Shown: piece by piece, positions 1 to 7,028 of the stretch
Layout: each line of letters starts with the position of its first letter
How positions within the stretch are numbered: the first letter of the stretch is position 1
Source of the DNA: an uncultured Eubacteriales bacterium
GTDB taxonomy: Bacteria; Bacillota; Clostridia; Oscillospirales; Oscillospiraceae
NCBI GenBank assembly: GCA_902465435.1
Contig: CABQNH010000038.1
Span: 1-17,345, forward strand
Direction: 5' to 3'
Length of the DNA stretch: 17,345 bases
The notes under the pieces: model-generated
Told to the model about the DNA's origin: nothing
Database searches by the model: none
What the model saw: only the letters and a program-made list of their open reading frames with translations
Translations under genes and position numbers: made by a program

Positions 1-29
1 TTTTTCTAGGCATAGCTAAAGCTTTTTGG

Positions 30-58
30 AACCACCGGCACTGCCGGTGGTTTTCTTG
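30..58 (+). terminator. Rho-independent terminator of an upstream gene outside the window
   Basis: Inverted repeat with a 10-bp perfect GC-rich stem (30-39 with 43-52) and a 3-base loop, followed on the plus strand by TTTT-C-TT. On the minus strand no T-run follows. It probably ends a plus-strand transcript whose gene lies left of the window. Confidence 0.65.
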
Positions 59-61
59 CTA

Positions 62-106
62 CAAAAAGTCTTGCCAACAGCATAGAATACTCTGCTGTTG
101 GCAAGA
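62..106 (-). terminator. Rho-independent terminator of the ruvX-mtaB-phosphatase operon
   Basis: A 14-bp perfect stem (69-82 with 93-106) with a 10-base loop. On the minus strand it is followed by C and then five Ts (63-67). It lies 35 bp past the stop of the last minus-strand gene (141), so it should end the ruvX-mtaB-EEP transcript. Confidence 0.8.
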
Positions 107-140
107 TGATTTATCGCTATTTCTATCTTCCGTCATTCAC

Positions 141-1217
141 TCACGGCAGGAGCGAAACGGTCAGCCGCACCGGGTTATGATCGGTATAGGCAAAGTCCTC
201 CTGCAGCGTTTTGACCTCCTTCACGGCAAGATTGGGTGAGAGGATGAAGCCGTCGATACCGTAGTAAAGCATTTCCGAGCAATCGGGGTCATACGGCATT
301 TGCAGACTGCGGCAGCTTGGCGCTGCGAGGTCATAGGCATAGCGCCAGCCATCCGGCAATGCTTCCTCCAGCGCGCCGGGCTTCCACGCAGCGTCCTCCG
401 GCAGCGGCCACGCCTCCGCCGCCCCTGGGAAGGTCTGGTTGAAGTCGCCGCCCGCTATAACATAGTTCCCCTTCTCGTACTCCTCCGTCAAAAGTGCCCA
501 TAGCATACGGGTCTGCGCCAGCTTTCCCTCGCCGTCGTCATAGGCCTCCAGATGCAGATTCACCAGCACGAGCTGCCGATCGCTTCCTGCAATCGGCAGA
601 CGCGTAACGAGCAGGCAGCGCTTGAGGTTTGCCGTGGAAACCGGCCAGGAGAACGGGCTGGGCAGCTTTACGCGCTCGGCGTTGTCCATACGGTATGCAC
701 TGAGCGTCTGAATACCCGAATACACCTTCCCGATCGTCGGCAGCGGATACGGCACATAATTACAACGATAATTGAGCGCATAGGCGGAGCCAAGGCCGAG
801 TGCCTGCGGATAATGTGCCGCCTGATCGACGCCATAGCCGCGCTTGGAATCCTGATCGACCTCCTGCAGGAAATAAACGTCCGCATCCTCCCGTTTCAGG
901 ATTGCAGTCACACCCGCCAGATTCGTGCGGACATAATCCCGGCTTTTCGGTCTGACCTGCTCGCCGCCGTCCATGAAGAAGTCCGATTCCCGCCCAAGTC
1001 CGCAGTAGCCCGTATTGAGCGTGACGACCGTCAGCTCCGTACCGGAAAAGACCTCCGCCGTCTCACTTTGCGCAAGCGGGAGCGACAGTACCGCAGGCGG
1101 GCGATATTCCGTGACGGTAAGATAGCCGATCAGCGCTGCCGCCAGCACAAGAACCGTCAAAAGGAAAACGCCAATGCCCAGAAGAACCTTCTTCCAAATC
1201 GGTTTCCTTTGCTTCAT
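141..1217 (-). CDS. Membrane-anchored endonuclease/exonuclease/phosphatase (EEP) family protein
   Basis: 358 residues. A positively charged N-terminus is followed by one hydrophobic segment (about residues 10-32), so the catalytic domain should sit outside the membrane. The rest carries EEP-superfamily (DNase I / sphingomyelinase / inositol phosphatase fold) signatures in order: a strand ending LNTGY, FLQEVD with the metal-binding glutamate, NLHLEAYD, GGDFNQT, IDGFILSP and the C-terminal TDHNPV. These metal-dependent enzymes cleave phosphodiesters of nucleic acids, lipids or small molecules; the substrate cannot be read from sequence. The start codon lies one base beyond the mtaB stop and its GGAGG site is inside the end of mtaB, so it is translated as part of that operon. 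Family assignment is firm, the substrate unknown. Confidence 0.85.
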   Translation of the reverse strand: MKQRKPIWKKVLLGIGVFLLTVLVLAAALIGYLTVTEYRPPAVLSLPLAQSETAEVFSGTELTVVTLNTGYCGLGRESDFFMDGGEQVRPKSRDYVRTNLAGVTAILKREDADVYFLQEVDQDSKRGYGVDQAAHYPQALGLGSAYALNYRCNYVPYPLPTIGKVYSGIQTLSAYRMDNAERVKLPSPFSWPVSTANLKRCLLVTRLPIAGSDRQLVLVNLHLEAYDDGEGKLAQTRMLWALLTEEYEKGNYVIAGGDFNQTFPGAAEAWPLPEDAAWKPGALEEALPDGWRYAYDLAAPSCRSLQMPYDPDCSEMLYYGIDGFILSPNLAVKEVKTLQEDFAYTDHNPVRLTVSLLP

Positions 1218-1218
1218 G

Positions 1219-2517
1219 CTACGCCTCCTCTTTCAGCAGCGTGCCGAGGACGCCGTCGGCACACAGTCCCGTAATGCGGACCCGCCGCACCTGATTCTGC
1301 AAGGCCTGCCCCAGCGCGAACACGCGCACGCTGTTCTTTGCATGGCCGGTATAAAACTCGCCCGCAGTCTCTTCAAACAGCACCTCCTGCACCGTGCCGA
1401 TCATGGCGCTTTGATACTGCTTCGTCAGCTCCTGCGCAGCGGCAATTGCGCGCGCCGAGCGCTGCTCCTTCACTGCATTGGGAAGCTGCTCGGCCATCCG
1501 CGCAGCCGGTGTTCCCGTCCGGCGGGAATAGGGAAAAATATGCATGGCGGCAAAGCCGCAGCGGCGGATAAACGCCAGCGACGTCTCAAATTCCTCCTCC
1601 GTCTCGCCGGGGAAGGCAACGATCATATCCGTCGTCACGGCGCAGTCCGGGAAATACCTTCTCAAAAGCGACACGCTCTCAAAATAGCGCGCCGTGTCAT
1701 ACTTTCGGTTCATACGCCGCAGCACCGTATCGCAGCCGGACTGCATGGAAAGATGAAATTGCGGACATAAATTCGGATAGTGCGAAAGCGTTTGGCAGAA
1801 TCTCTCGTCCACACAGCGCGGCTCCAGGGAGCCAAGGCGCACGCGCAGCGTCGGCACAGCCTCCAGGATCGCGGCAAGCAGGTCGCGCAGGCAGCTTCCA
1901 TCCTTAAAATCATAGCCCCAGGATGCAATCTCGATGCCGGTCACCACGATCTCCCGATACCCCTCCCGTGCGACGGCCTGCGCCTGCGCCACGGCCTTTT
2001 CCTTCGGCAATGAGCGCACCGGACCGCGTGCATAGGGGATGATGCAATAGGAGCAGAAATTGTTGCAGCCGTCCTGCACCTTCAGCATGGCGCGGGTTCT
2101 CTCCGCCAGTCCGCCGGCCGGAAGCTCCTCGAAATCATGGCGCTTGAGCGCATTATCCAGCGCCTCCCGCCGGGTCTTATCCTGCGCCGCCTGCAGAAGC
2201 ATCTGCAGGAATTCCTGCCGTCCGCCGCTGCCCGCGATCACATCCGCGCCGAGCGCCCGGATGTCCTCCGGCTTGATCTGCGCATAGCAGCCGCAGACAC
2301 CCACGACCGCGTCGGGATATTTCGCGCGAATCCGTCGGATCACATTGCGGTTTTTCTTGTCCGCAACCGCCGTCACCGTGCAGGTGTTGATAATATAACC
2401 GTCGCACGGCTCGTCGAAGCCGCCGAGGCTGTGCCCCTGCGCGGTCAGAAGCTGCTCCATCGCCTGCGTTTCATATTGATTGACCTTACAGCCCAAGGTA
2501 TAAAAAGCAAATTTCAT
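1219..2517 (-). CDS. mtaB: tRNA t6A37 methylthiotransferase MtaB
   Basis: 432 residues. Radical-SAM enzyme that adds a methylthio group to N6-threonylcarbamoyladenosine at position 37 of ANN-decoding tRNAs. The N-terminal UPF0004 domain holds the three cysteines of the auxiliary Fe-S cluster (C10 in LGCKVNQ, C46 in NTCTV, C77 in GCYAQ). The radical-SAM triad is CNNFCSYC (C151, C155, C158). The end looks like a TRAM RNA-binding domain (about 370-430). The LGCKVNQ start and overall length fit MtaB better than MiaB or RimO, which are related paralogues. The start is supported by AGGAGA a few bases upstream. It lies 16 bp after ruvX and 1 bp before the EEP gene, consistent with one operon. Confidence 0.93.
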   Translation of the reverse strand: MKFAFYTLGCKVNQYETQAMEQLLTAQGHSLGGFDEPCDGYIINTCTVTAVADKKNRNVIRRIRAKYPDAVVGVCGCYAQIKPEDIRALGADVIAGSGGRQEFLQMLLQAAQDKTRREALDNALKRHDFEELPAGGLAERTRAMLKVQDGCNNFCSYCIIPYARGPVRSLPKEKAVAQAQAVAREGYREIVVTGIEIASWGYDFKDGSCLRDLLAAILEAVPTLRVRLGSLEPRCVDERFCQTLSHYPNLCPQFHLSMQSGCDTVLRRMNRKYDTARYFESVSLLRRYFPDCAVTTDMIVAFPGETEEEFETSLAFIRRCGFAAMHIFPYSRRTGTPAARMAEQLPNAVKEQRSARAIAAAQELTKQYQSAMIGTVQEVLFEETAGEFYTGHAKNSVRVFALGQALQNQVRRVRITGLCADGVLGTLLKEEA

Positions 2518-2533
2518 GCTGTTCTCCTGTGCG

Positions 2534-2947
2534 TTACCGTCTGCGATACGCCAGATAGCCCTCTAAGATCAGGCTGGCCGCTACCGCGTCGACGTTTTTT
2601 CTGTGCTTGTTCATCCGCTTGCCGTTCGCGGAAAGAATATTGTGTGCTTCTACTGTCGTGCGCCGCTCATCCCAGAGCGTTACGGGCAGTCCGGTCGCTT
2701 CCTTCACGCTTTCGGAAAAGGCCCGGTAGAGCGCCGCGCGAGGCCCCTCCGTCCCGTCCATATTTTTCGGGAAGCCCATAACGATCTCTTCCGCACCGAA
2801 TTCCTGCGCAAGCCGCACAATTTCTGCAAGCGTTTTTTCCCGGTTCCAGCTCTGTATGACCGTCGTCTGGCCGGCGATCGTGCCGGTCAGATCGGAAACG
2901 GCCACGCCGGTACGTGCGTCCCCATAGTCCAGCGCCATAATTCTCAT
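2534..2947 (-). CDS. ruvX: YqgF/RuvX family putative pre-16S rRNA nuclease (Holliday junction resolvase-like)
   Basis: 137 residues, the usual length. RNase H-like fold protein implicated in maturing the 5' end of 16S rRNA and earlier annotated as a Holliday junction resolvase. The first strand carries the catalytic aspartate (LDYGDARTG, D7), followed by VMGFPKNMDG, DERRTT and the C-terminal VDAVAA motif with a further acidic metal ligand. All expected acidic positions are present. The ATG at 2947 gives the canonical MRIxxLD start with a G-rich site about 8 bases upstream. It is the first gene of the ruvX-mtaB-EEP operon, downstream of a TATAAT box. Confidence 0.92.
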   Translation of the reverse strand: MRIMALDYGDARTGVAVSDLTGTIAGQTTVIQSWNREKTLAEIVRLAQEFGAEEIVMGFPKNMDGTEGPRAALYRAFSESVKEATGLPVTLWDERRTTVEAHNILSANGKRMNKHRKNVDAVAASLILEGYLAYRRR

Positions 2948-2968
2948 CCAAAATTCCCCCGTTTTTCC

Positions 2969-2984
2969 GTAGGAAGCTTCCTAC
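2969..2984. repeat. 16-bp perfect palindrome in the ruvX leader
   Basis: GTAGGAAGCTTCCTAC reads the same on both strands. It lies between the ruvX -10 box (3001-3006) and start codon (2947), about 10-25 bases into the expected transcript. It could be a repressor operator or a short RNA hairpin. No T-run follows on the minus strand, so it is not an intrinsic terminator. Confidence 0.6.
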
Positions 2985-3000
2985 AGAACGTTTTGACAAC

Positions 3001-3006
3001 ATTATA
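3001..3006 (-). promoter_or_regulatory. -10 box of the ruvX-mtaB operon promoter
   Basis: Perfect TATAAT on the minus strand, about 54 bases from the ruvX start. The region 17 bases further upstream is T-rich without a good TTGACA match, so the -35 is weak or unrecognised. Confidence 0.55.
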
Positions 3007-3039
3007 TCAAAAAAATCGCAAAAAGGAAGCAAAAAATGA

Positions 3040-3068
3040 TTGACCTGGAAAGAAATCTGTGATAAAAT
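3040..3068 (+). promoter_or_regulatory. Sigma-A promoter of the rpmG-secE-nusG-rplK-rplA operon
   Basis: TTGACC (3040-3045), a 17-base spacer and TAAAAT (3063-3068), with TG-A just before the -10 giving an extended -10. It is the only good plus-strand promoter seen before rpmG. The leader of about 130 bases holds a small ACGCCG/CGGCGT hairpin but no recognised riboswitch. Confidence 0.75.
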
Positions 3069-3208
3069 GACCTCACCTGTGAAAAAGGGTTTCTTTTTTT
3101 GCGCCCATTTTTCAGCCCCGGAGGAACGCCGTGTGTAGTTTCGGCGTCCGCTAAATTTTTGATAGCCGGCGGTGATACAGGGAGGCAATTTATAAGGAGG
3201 TGCCGATA

Positions 3209-3358
3209 ATGCGCGTAAAAATCACTCTCAGATGCTCCGAATGCAAGCAGAGAAACTACAACACCATGAAGAACAAAAAAAATGACCCTGATCGTCTCGA
3301 AATGAAGAAGTACTGCAGATTCTGCAGAAAGCACACGCTCCATACGGAGACGAAGTAA
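3209..3358 (+). CDS. rpmG: 50S ribosomal protein L33
   Basis: 49 residues, normal for L33. It begins MRVKITLRCSECK and ends with the typical HxxxxETK tail (HTLHTETK). Two CxxC pairs (CSEC near the start and CRFC near residue 38) form the zinc ribbon, so this is the zinc-binding C+ form rather than the cysteine-less form made under zinc starvation. A TAAGGAGG site (3193-3200) lies 8 bases before the ATG. It is the first gene of the secE-nusG ribosomal operon, as in many Firmicutes. Confidence 0.95.
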   Translation: MRVKITLRCSECKQRNYNTMKNKKNDPDRLEMKKYCRFCRKHTLHTETK

Positions 3359-3392
3359 TGCGCTTGAACGCAACACAGAAAGGGTGAACGAA

Positions 3393-3626
3393 ATGGCTGA
3401 AGCAAACAAAAAGCAAAATTTCTTCGTCCGCGCATGGAGCGGTCTTAAGCGCTATTGCCGCGAGATGAAGAGCGAACTCAAGAAGGTCGTATGGCCGACG
3501 AAGAACCAGGTCGTAAACAACACGCTCGTCGTGCTGCTCTGCTGCCTCGTTGTCGGCGTGTTCGTATGGATCTTTGACCTTGCAGCAGGCAAGGCAGTTC
3601 AGGCTCTCATTAGCCTCCTCAGCTAA
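3393..3626 (+). CDS. secE: Preprotein translocase subunit SecE
   Basis: 77 residues, the short single-span SecE of Gram-positive bacteria. An amphipathic stretch with the family motif VVWPTKNQV (about residues 33-41) precedes one membrane segment (about 44-66). SecE clamps SecY in the SecYEG export channel. The ATG at 3393 is preferred over an in-frame GTG at 3384 because the AGAAAGGG site then has 8 bases of spacing; the GTG would overlap it. It lies 34 bp after rpmG and 11 bp before nusG. Confidence 0.93.
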   Translation: MAEANKKQNFFVRAWSGLKRYCREMKSELKKVVWPTKNQVVNNTLVVLLCCLVVGVFVWIFDLAAGKAVQALISLLS

Positions 3627-3637
3627 GAGGGATCGAA

Positions 3638-4162
3638 ATGGCTGAAGCTGCAAAGTGGTACGTTGTCCATACCTATTCCGGGTATGAAAACACCGTACAG
3701 GCAACCATCGAAAAAACCGTTCAGACCCGCCACCTTGAAGATTTGATTCATGTTGTCTCCATTCCGATGGAAACCGTCACCGAAATTACCGACAACGGCC
3801 CGAAAACCTACGATCGTAAGGTTTTCCCCGGCTACGTTCTTGTTAAGATGATCATGACCGACGAAGCTTGGTACGTCATTAAGAACGTTCGCGGTGTGAC
3901 CGGCTTTGTCGGCTCCGGCGGCAAGCCCACGCCCCTGACCGAGGAGGAGGTTCTCCAGCTCGGCGTCGAAAAGCGTGAGATCGTCGTTTCCTACGGCGTC
4001 GGCGACAGCGTGAAGATCGTTGACGGCCCCTTGACCACCTTCACCGGCACGGTTGAGGCGCTCGATGTCGAGAAAAACAAGGTTCGTGTCGTCGTTTCCA
4101 TGTTCGGACGCGAGACCCCGGTCGAGCTGGAGCTTGATCAGGTCGAAGTAATTTCCCAGTAA
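3638..4162 (+). CDS. nusG: Transcription termination/antitermination protein NusG
   Basis: 174 residues, the standard length. The N-terminal NGN domain (about 1-110) has WYVVHTYSGYE at its start and KVFPGYVLVKM and VRGVTGFVG later. It binds RNA polymerase and affects pausing and elongation. The C-terminal KOW domain (about 122-174) has VKIVDGPLTTFTGTV and ends with the MFGRETPVELE motif that contacts Rho or ribosomal protein S10. GAGGG lies 7 bases before the ATG. The secE-nusG-rplK order is the canonical bacterial arrangement. Confidence 0.97.
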   Translation: MAEAAKWYVVHTYSGYENTVQATIEKTVQTRHLEDLIHVVSIPMETVTEITDNGPKTYDRKVFPGYVLVKMIMTDEAWYVIKNVRGVTGFVGSGGKPTPLTEEEVLQLGVEKREIVVSYGVGDSVKIVDGPLTTFTGTVEALDVEKNKVRVVVSMFGRETPVELELDQVEVISQ

Positions 4163-4191
4163 AACGCATCAGGCCGATCTCCGGCCGGAAC

Positions 4192-4242
4192 GTGGGAGGG
4201 GGATTCCCCCCGCCAAAAATGCACGCGCGCGTGCATCACCAC
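4192..4242 (+). promoter_or_regulatory. Putative ribosomal protein L1-binding leader element before rplK
   Basis: GTGGGAGG (4192-4199) pairs through GTGG with CCAC (4239-4242), leaving GA opposite ATCA. The inside folds into a G5/C5 hairpin (4198-4202 with 4206-4210) and an 18-bp perfect palindrome (4219-4236). The GUGGGAGG/CCAC helix with its asymmetric loop matches the L1-binding helix of 23S rRNA, where GGUGGGAGG pairs with ACCACC. L1 is known to repress the L11-L1 operon through such mimicry. The element ends 8 bases before the rplK ribosome binding site. Confidence 0.65.
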
Positions 4243-4264
4243 ATTATTTCAGGAGGTGCTTATC

Positions 4265-4690
4265 ATGGCACAGAAAGTTACAGGTTACATTAGACTGCAA
4301 ATCCCGGCAGCAAAAGCGACTGCCTCTCCCCCTGTTGGTCCGGCTCTCGGTCAGCACGGCGTAAACATTTCTCAGTTTATTAAGGAATTCAACGAACGCA
4401 CGAAGGATCAGGCAGGCTTCAAGATCCCCGTAGTCATCACTGTCTACGCCGACCGCAGCTTCTCCTTCATCACCAAGACCCCCCCTGCTCCCATGCTCAT
4501 TCTGAAGGCGGCAGGCATTGAAAAGGGTTCCGGCGTTCCCAACAAGACGAAGGTTGCCTCCATCACGTCCGCACAGGTTCGTGAAATTGCGGAGAAGAAG
4601 ATGCCCGATCTTACGGCCGCTTCCATCGAAGCTGCAATGAGCATGATCGCCGGCACCGCTCGCTCCATGGGCATCACCGTCGTTGACTAA
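4265..4690 (+). CDS. rplK: 50S ribosomal protein L11
   Basis: 141 residues, the normal length. It starts MAQKVTGYIRLQI, carries the PPVGPALGQHGVNI proline- and glycine-rich loop (about 21-34) that binds the GTPase centre and thiopeptides, and ends with the RNA-binding domain and SMGITV. L11 forms the stalk base on 23S rRNA and is needed for RelA-dependent stringent signalling. The ATG at 4265 is chosen over one three codons upstream because AGGAGG (4251-4256) is 8 bases away and MAQKV is the conserved start. A putative L1-binding element precedes it. Confidence 0.97.
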   Translation: MAQKVTGYIRLQIPAAKATASPPVGPALGQHGVNISQFIKEFNERTKDQAGFKIPVVITVYADRSFSFITKTPPAPMLILKAAGIEKGSGVPNKTKVASITSAQVREIAEKKMPDLTAASIEAAMSMIAGTARSMGITVVD

Positions 4691-4726
4691 ACCGTTGCTT
4701 ACCGAGGTTCTCTTGAGCCTCAAAAT

Positions 4727-4752
4727 GTGGGAGGATTATTCCGCATCACCAC
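4727..4752 (+). promoter_or_regulatory. Second putative L1-binding element, before rplA
   Basis: GTGGGAGG (4727-4734) and GCATCACCAC (4743-4752) enclose a GGA-TTAT-TCC mini-hairpin. GTGG pairs with CCAC and GA faces the GCATCA loop. It shares GTGGGAGG and GCATCACCAC with the element before rplK, while the interior differs in length and sequence. It ends 3 bases before the rplA AAGGAGG site, well placed for translational repression by L1. Confidence 0.65.
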
Positions 4753-4770
4753 TTTAAGGAGGATATAACA

Positions 4771-5460
4771 TTGTTTAGAGGTAAAAAATATAGAGATAGT
4801 GCAAAGCAGATTGACCGCTCTGTACAGTACGAAGTGCCGGACGCACTGGCACTGGTCTGCAAGACCGCTACCGCCAAATTCGACGAAACCGTTGAGATCC
4901 ATGTAAAGCTCGGCGTTGACTCCCGTCACGCTGACCAGCAGGTTCGCGGCGCTATCGTTCTGCCGAACGGCACCGGCAAGACCCGCAAGGTTCTCGTCTT
5001 TGCAAAGGACGCAAAGGCTGACGAAGCAGCCGCTGCCGGTGCGGACTATGTCGGCGGTATGGATCTGGTCGAGCGCATCACCAAGGAAAACTGGTTCGAC
5101 TTCGACGTCGTCGTTGCTTCTCCGGATATGATGGGCATTGTCGGTCGTCTTGGTAAGGTTCTCGGCCCGAAGGGCTTGATGCCTTCTCCCAAGGCCGGTA
5201 CGGTCACGCCGAATGTCGCGCAGGCCGTCAAGGAAGTCAAGGCCGGTAAGATTGAGTACCGTCTCGATAAGACCAATATCATCCACTGCCCGATCGGCAA
5301 GGTTTCCTTCGGCGCTGAAAAGCTGGCCGAGAACCTGAACGCCCTGCTCGGCGCCATCATTAAGGCAAAGCCGGCTGCAGCCAAGGGTCAGTATATTCGT
5401 TCCTGCGTCGTCGCCTCCACCATGGGCCCCGGCGTCAAGGTCAACGCAACCAAGCTGTAA
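4771..5460 (+). CDS. rplA: 50S ribosomal protein L1 (TTG start)
   Basis: 229 residues, the usual length. It has the L1 start FRGKKYRDSAKQID, the two-domain fold and the signature VLGPKGLMPSPKAGTVT (about residues 130-146). It ends GPGVKVNATKL. L1 forms the mobile stalk at the E site and is also the translational repressor of its own operon. The start is TTG at 4771: AAGGAGG lies 8 bases upstream and no ATG or GTG fits. A weak start codon is in line with translational control. It is the last gene of the operon; rplJ and rplL do not follow, and a strong terminator begins 12 bases after the stop. Confidence 0.96.
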   Translation: MFRGKKYRDSAKQIDRSVQYEVPDALALVCKTATAKFDETVEIHVKLGVDSRHADQQVRGAIVLPNGTGKTRKVLVFAKDAKADEAAAAGADYVGGMDLVERITKENWFDFDVVVASPDMMGIVGRLGKVLGPKGLMPSPKAGTVTPNVAQAVKEVKAGKIEYRLDKTNIIHCPIGKVSFGAEKLAENLNALLGAIIKAKPAAAKGQYIRSCVVASTMGPGVKVNATKL

Positions 5461-5472
5461 TTATTGCATTAT

Positions 5473-5512
5473 AAAAAGGGAGCAAACTGTAATGTCAGTT
5501 TGCTCCCTTTTT
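5473..5512 (+). terminator. Rho-independent terminator after rplA
   Basis: A 17-bp perfect stem (5473-5489 with 5496-5512) with a 6-base loop. The descending arm ends in TTTTT on the plus strand, and the ascending arm starts with AAAAA, so it may also act on the minus strand against the pseudogene at 5529. Confidence 0.9.
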
Positions 5513-5528
5513 GCATTGCTGCGCGCCC

Positions 5529-6244
5529 CTAACGGCGGAGCTGCAGTGCGCTCTTCCGCCTTGTCCCGGAATTTTCTCCGTCCGTTCCGCCCTCAGCTCT
5601 GCGCATTGACGTTTGGCCCGTAAGGCTACCGCCCCCTGATCGTTCCATTTTCACGGTCATTTCCCAGAGACTCGTAGCCCGCAGAGCATCTTCGTGTGCG
5701 GCTTCATTTTTCCTGAAATATGCGTAGGCTTTGCCTCCCCCCGCGTGACGCGAGACACTGTCTGTAACATACCCCTCATGAACGGCGGACAGGGTCGCGA
5801 TGGTACACAGCAGCACAGCGCTGAATTTCCATTCGATAAAACGCAGCGGCAATGGAAAAAGGAACAGGCACAGTCCCGTGATTCGATTATAAACGGAATG
5901 CACCGTGACCAGCTTTTTTGCCGGATAAGACCAACTGCCACATTGGCAATTTTGATGCCCGCCACAGCAGCGATCCATATCCACAGCCACAACGGAATTG
6001 GAAGAAGCGGCAGCAGCTTAGCCATGGTCGCCGCTGTAAACAGGAAATCGGCCGCCGTATCCAGCCTTCCCCCTAACGCACTGACGCTGCCTGTCCTTCT
6101 TGCAATGGCTCCGTCAGCCATATCGCTCAGTCCGCAGACAAGATATGTAATCAGAAACGTGGCGGAACCCGTTGGACATATCAGCAGAAAGGCGCTTGCT
6201 ATCATGCGGCAGACCGTGATTCCGTTTGCGGCATATCGTTTCAT
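5529..6244 (-). pseudogene. CDP-alcohol phosphatidyltransferase, frameshifted
   Basis: Integral membrane enzyme that joins a CDP-linked lipid to an alcohol in phospholipid synthesis. The first 108 codons are intact and contain the complete family signature D-x2-DG-x2-AR-x8-G-x3-D-x3-D (from about residue 41), with hydrophobic segments on both sides. After GLIRQK the frame breaks in a run of six Ts (5914-5919 on the plus strand); the conserved continuation KLVTVHSVYNRITG lies in the neighbouring frame. One extra base would join the halves into a 238-codon frame ending at 5529. The tail beyond EGYVTDS is low in recognisable features, so the original stop may also be lost. The start abuts the hydrolase stop (TAAATG). 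It may be a true pseudogene, a sequencing error or a slippage site. Confidence 0.8.
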
Positions 6245-6849
6245 TTAGTCACCGCTTGAATTTGTGATCCATGCATCCAGAAAGTGCATTTGCTCCGCTG
6301 TATGGAACCAGTGCTCTCCGCCCGGCATGACGGTTAGGCTTGCCCCAATGCGTTTTGCAAACGCCGATATGGTCTCCATTGCGGTCAGATTATCGTGTTC
6401 ACCATATAAGATGCGGGTAGGAATGTGCCACGAAATCGGATGCTGCCGCACATAGCACAAATAGCTCCATGACAGCGTTTCCCCGAATACCGTGGGAATC
6501 TCCAGCTTTTCCGCAAGCTCCCGCTCGGTCACATTCGCCCACCTCATCATGTTGCAGATCAGCTTTTCCATATCCACGACCGGCGAAATGAACCAGGCAT
6601 TGTCAATCGGCATTTCAGGAAGCGATACAAGGGAGAAGAACGCGCCGATGCTGTTTGCCACCAGCATAAGCTGATCGCAGTGCCTTCGCTGTTCGGCAAA
6701 AACGGTGGAAACTCCTCCCGTGCCTCCCACGGAGTCTGCGCGCGGTAATCAAAGCCAACTACCGTGCTATCGGCGAACAGCGGCTTGTAATGCGCCGCCT
6801 TCTCTGCAGAGCCGCCCTTTCCATGAACATATACGACAACTTTTTTCAT
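6245..6849 (-). pseudogene. Alpha/beta hydrolase, frameshifted
   Basis: The N-terminal part starts MKKVVVYVHGKGGSAEKA (HGKGG at the oxyanion position) and reads to about residue 51 (EEFPPF). There the frame breaks in a run of five As on the plus strand (6698-6702). The rest is in another frame: AEQRRHCDQLMLVANSIGAF with the nucleophile serine in NSIGA, then YGEHDN with the acid, and GGEHWFH with the histidine. One added base restores a 201-codon protein with a full Ser-Asp-His set. The start at 6849 is supported by AGGAGC about 7 bases upstream. The stop touches the start of the phosphatidyltransferase, so the two are co-translated. The substrate is unknown. Confidence 0.8.
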
Positions 6850-6980
6850 ATAGCTGCTCCTAAAAAACATGCATAGCCGCTTCCGTTTTGATTTTCGGAG
6901 GCATCGACCTTGGACTCCGGAAAGAAACGACATACTGCGTTTCCGCATCCTGACATCCGATTAATTCCGTGCTGTGTCAT
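6846..6980 (-). CDS. Possible 44-residue leader ORF overlapping the hydrolase start
   Basis: Not recognised. The ORF starts MTQHGINRMSG, contains three cysteines (residues 12, 17 and 38) and stops with a TGA that shares ATGA with the hydrolase start codon, a classic coupling overlap. It lies just downstream of a strong promoter. Against it: the AGAAGG upstream is only 1 base from the ATG, and the hydrolase has its own AGGAGC site inside this ORF. It could be a small protein, a regulatory leader peptide or chance. Confidence 0.35.
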   Translation of the reverse strand: MTQHGINRMSGCGNAVCRFFPESKVDASENQNGSGYACFLGAAI

Positions 6981-7028
6981 ACCTTCTCAAAATAAAGCGC
7001 ATATTATATATCGCACGTTACGAAACAT

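Noticed and set aside
552..1274. 240-codon plus-strand ORF
   Set aside because: It lies opposite the EEP gene, is rich in Arg, Ile and His and lacks family motifs; the minus frame explains the sequence.
3076..3208. tRNA or riboswitch in the rpmG leader
   Set aside because: A tRNA-Trp often lies near secE, but no cloverleaf or T-loop is present; only a weak 6-bp hairpin is visible.
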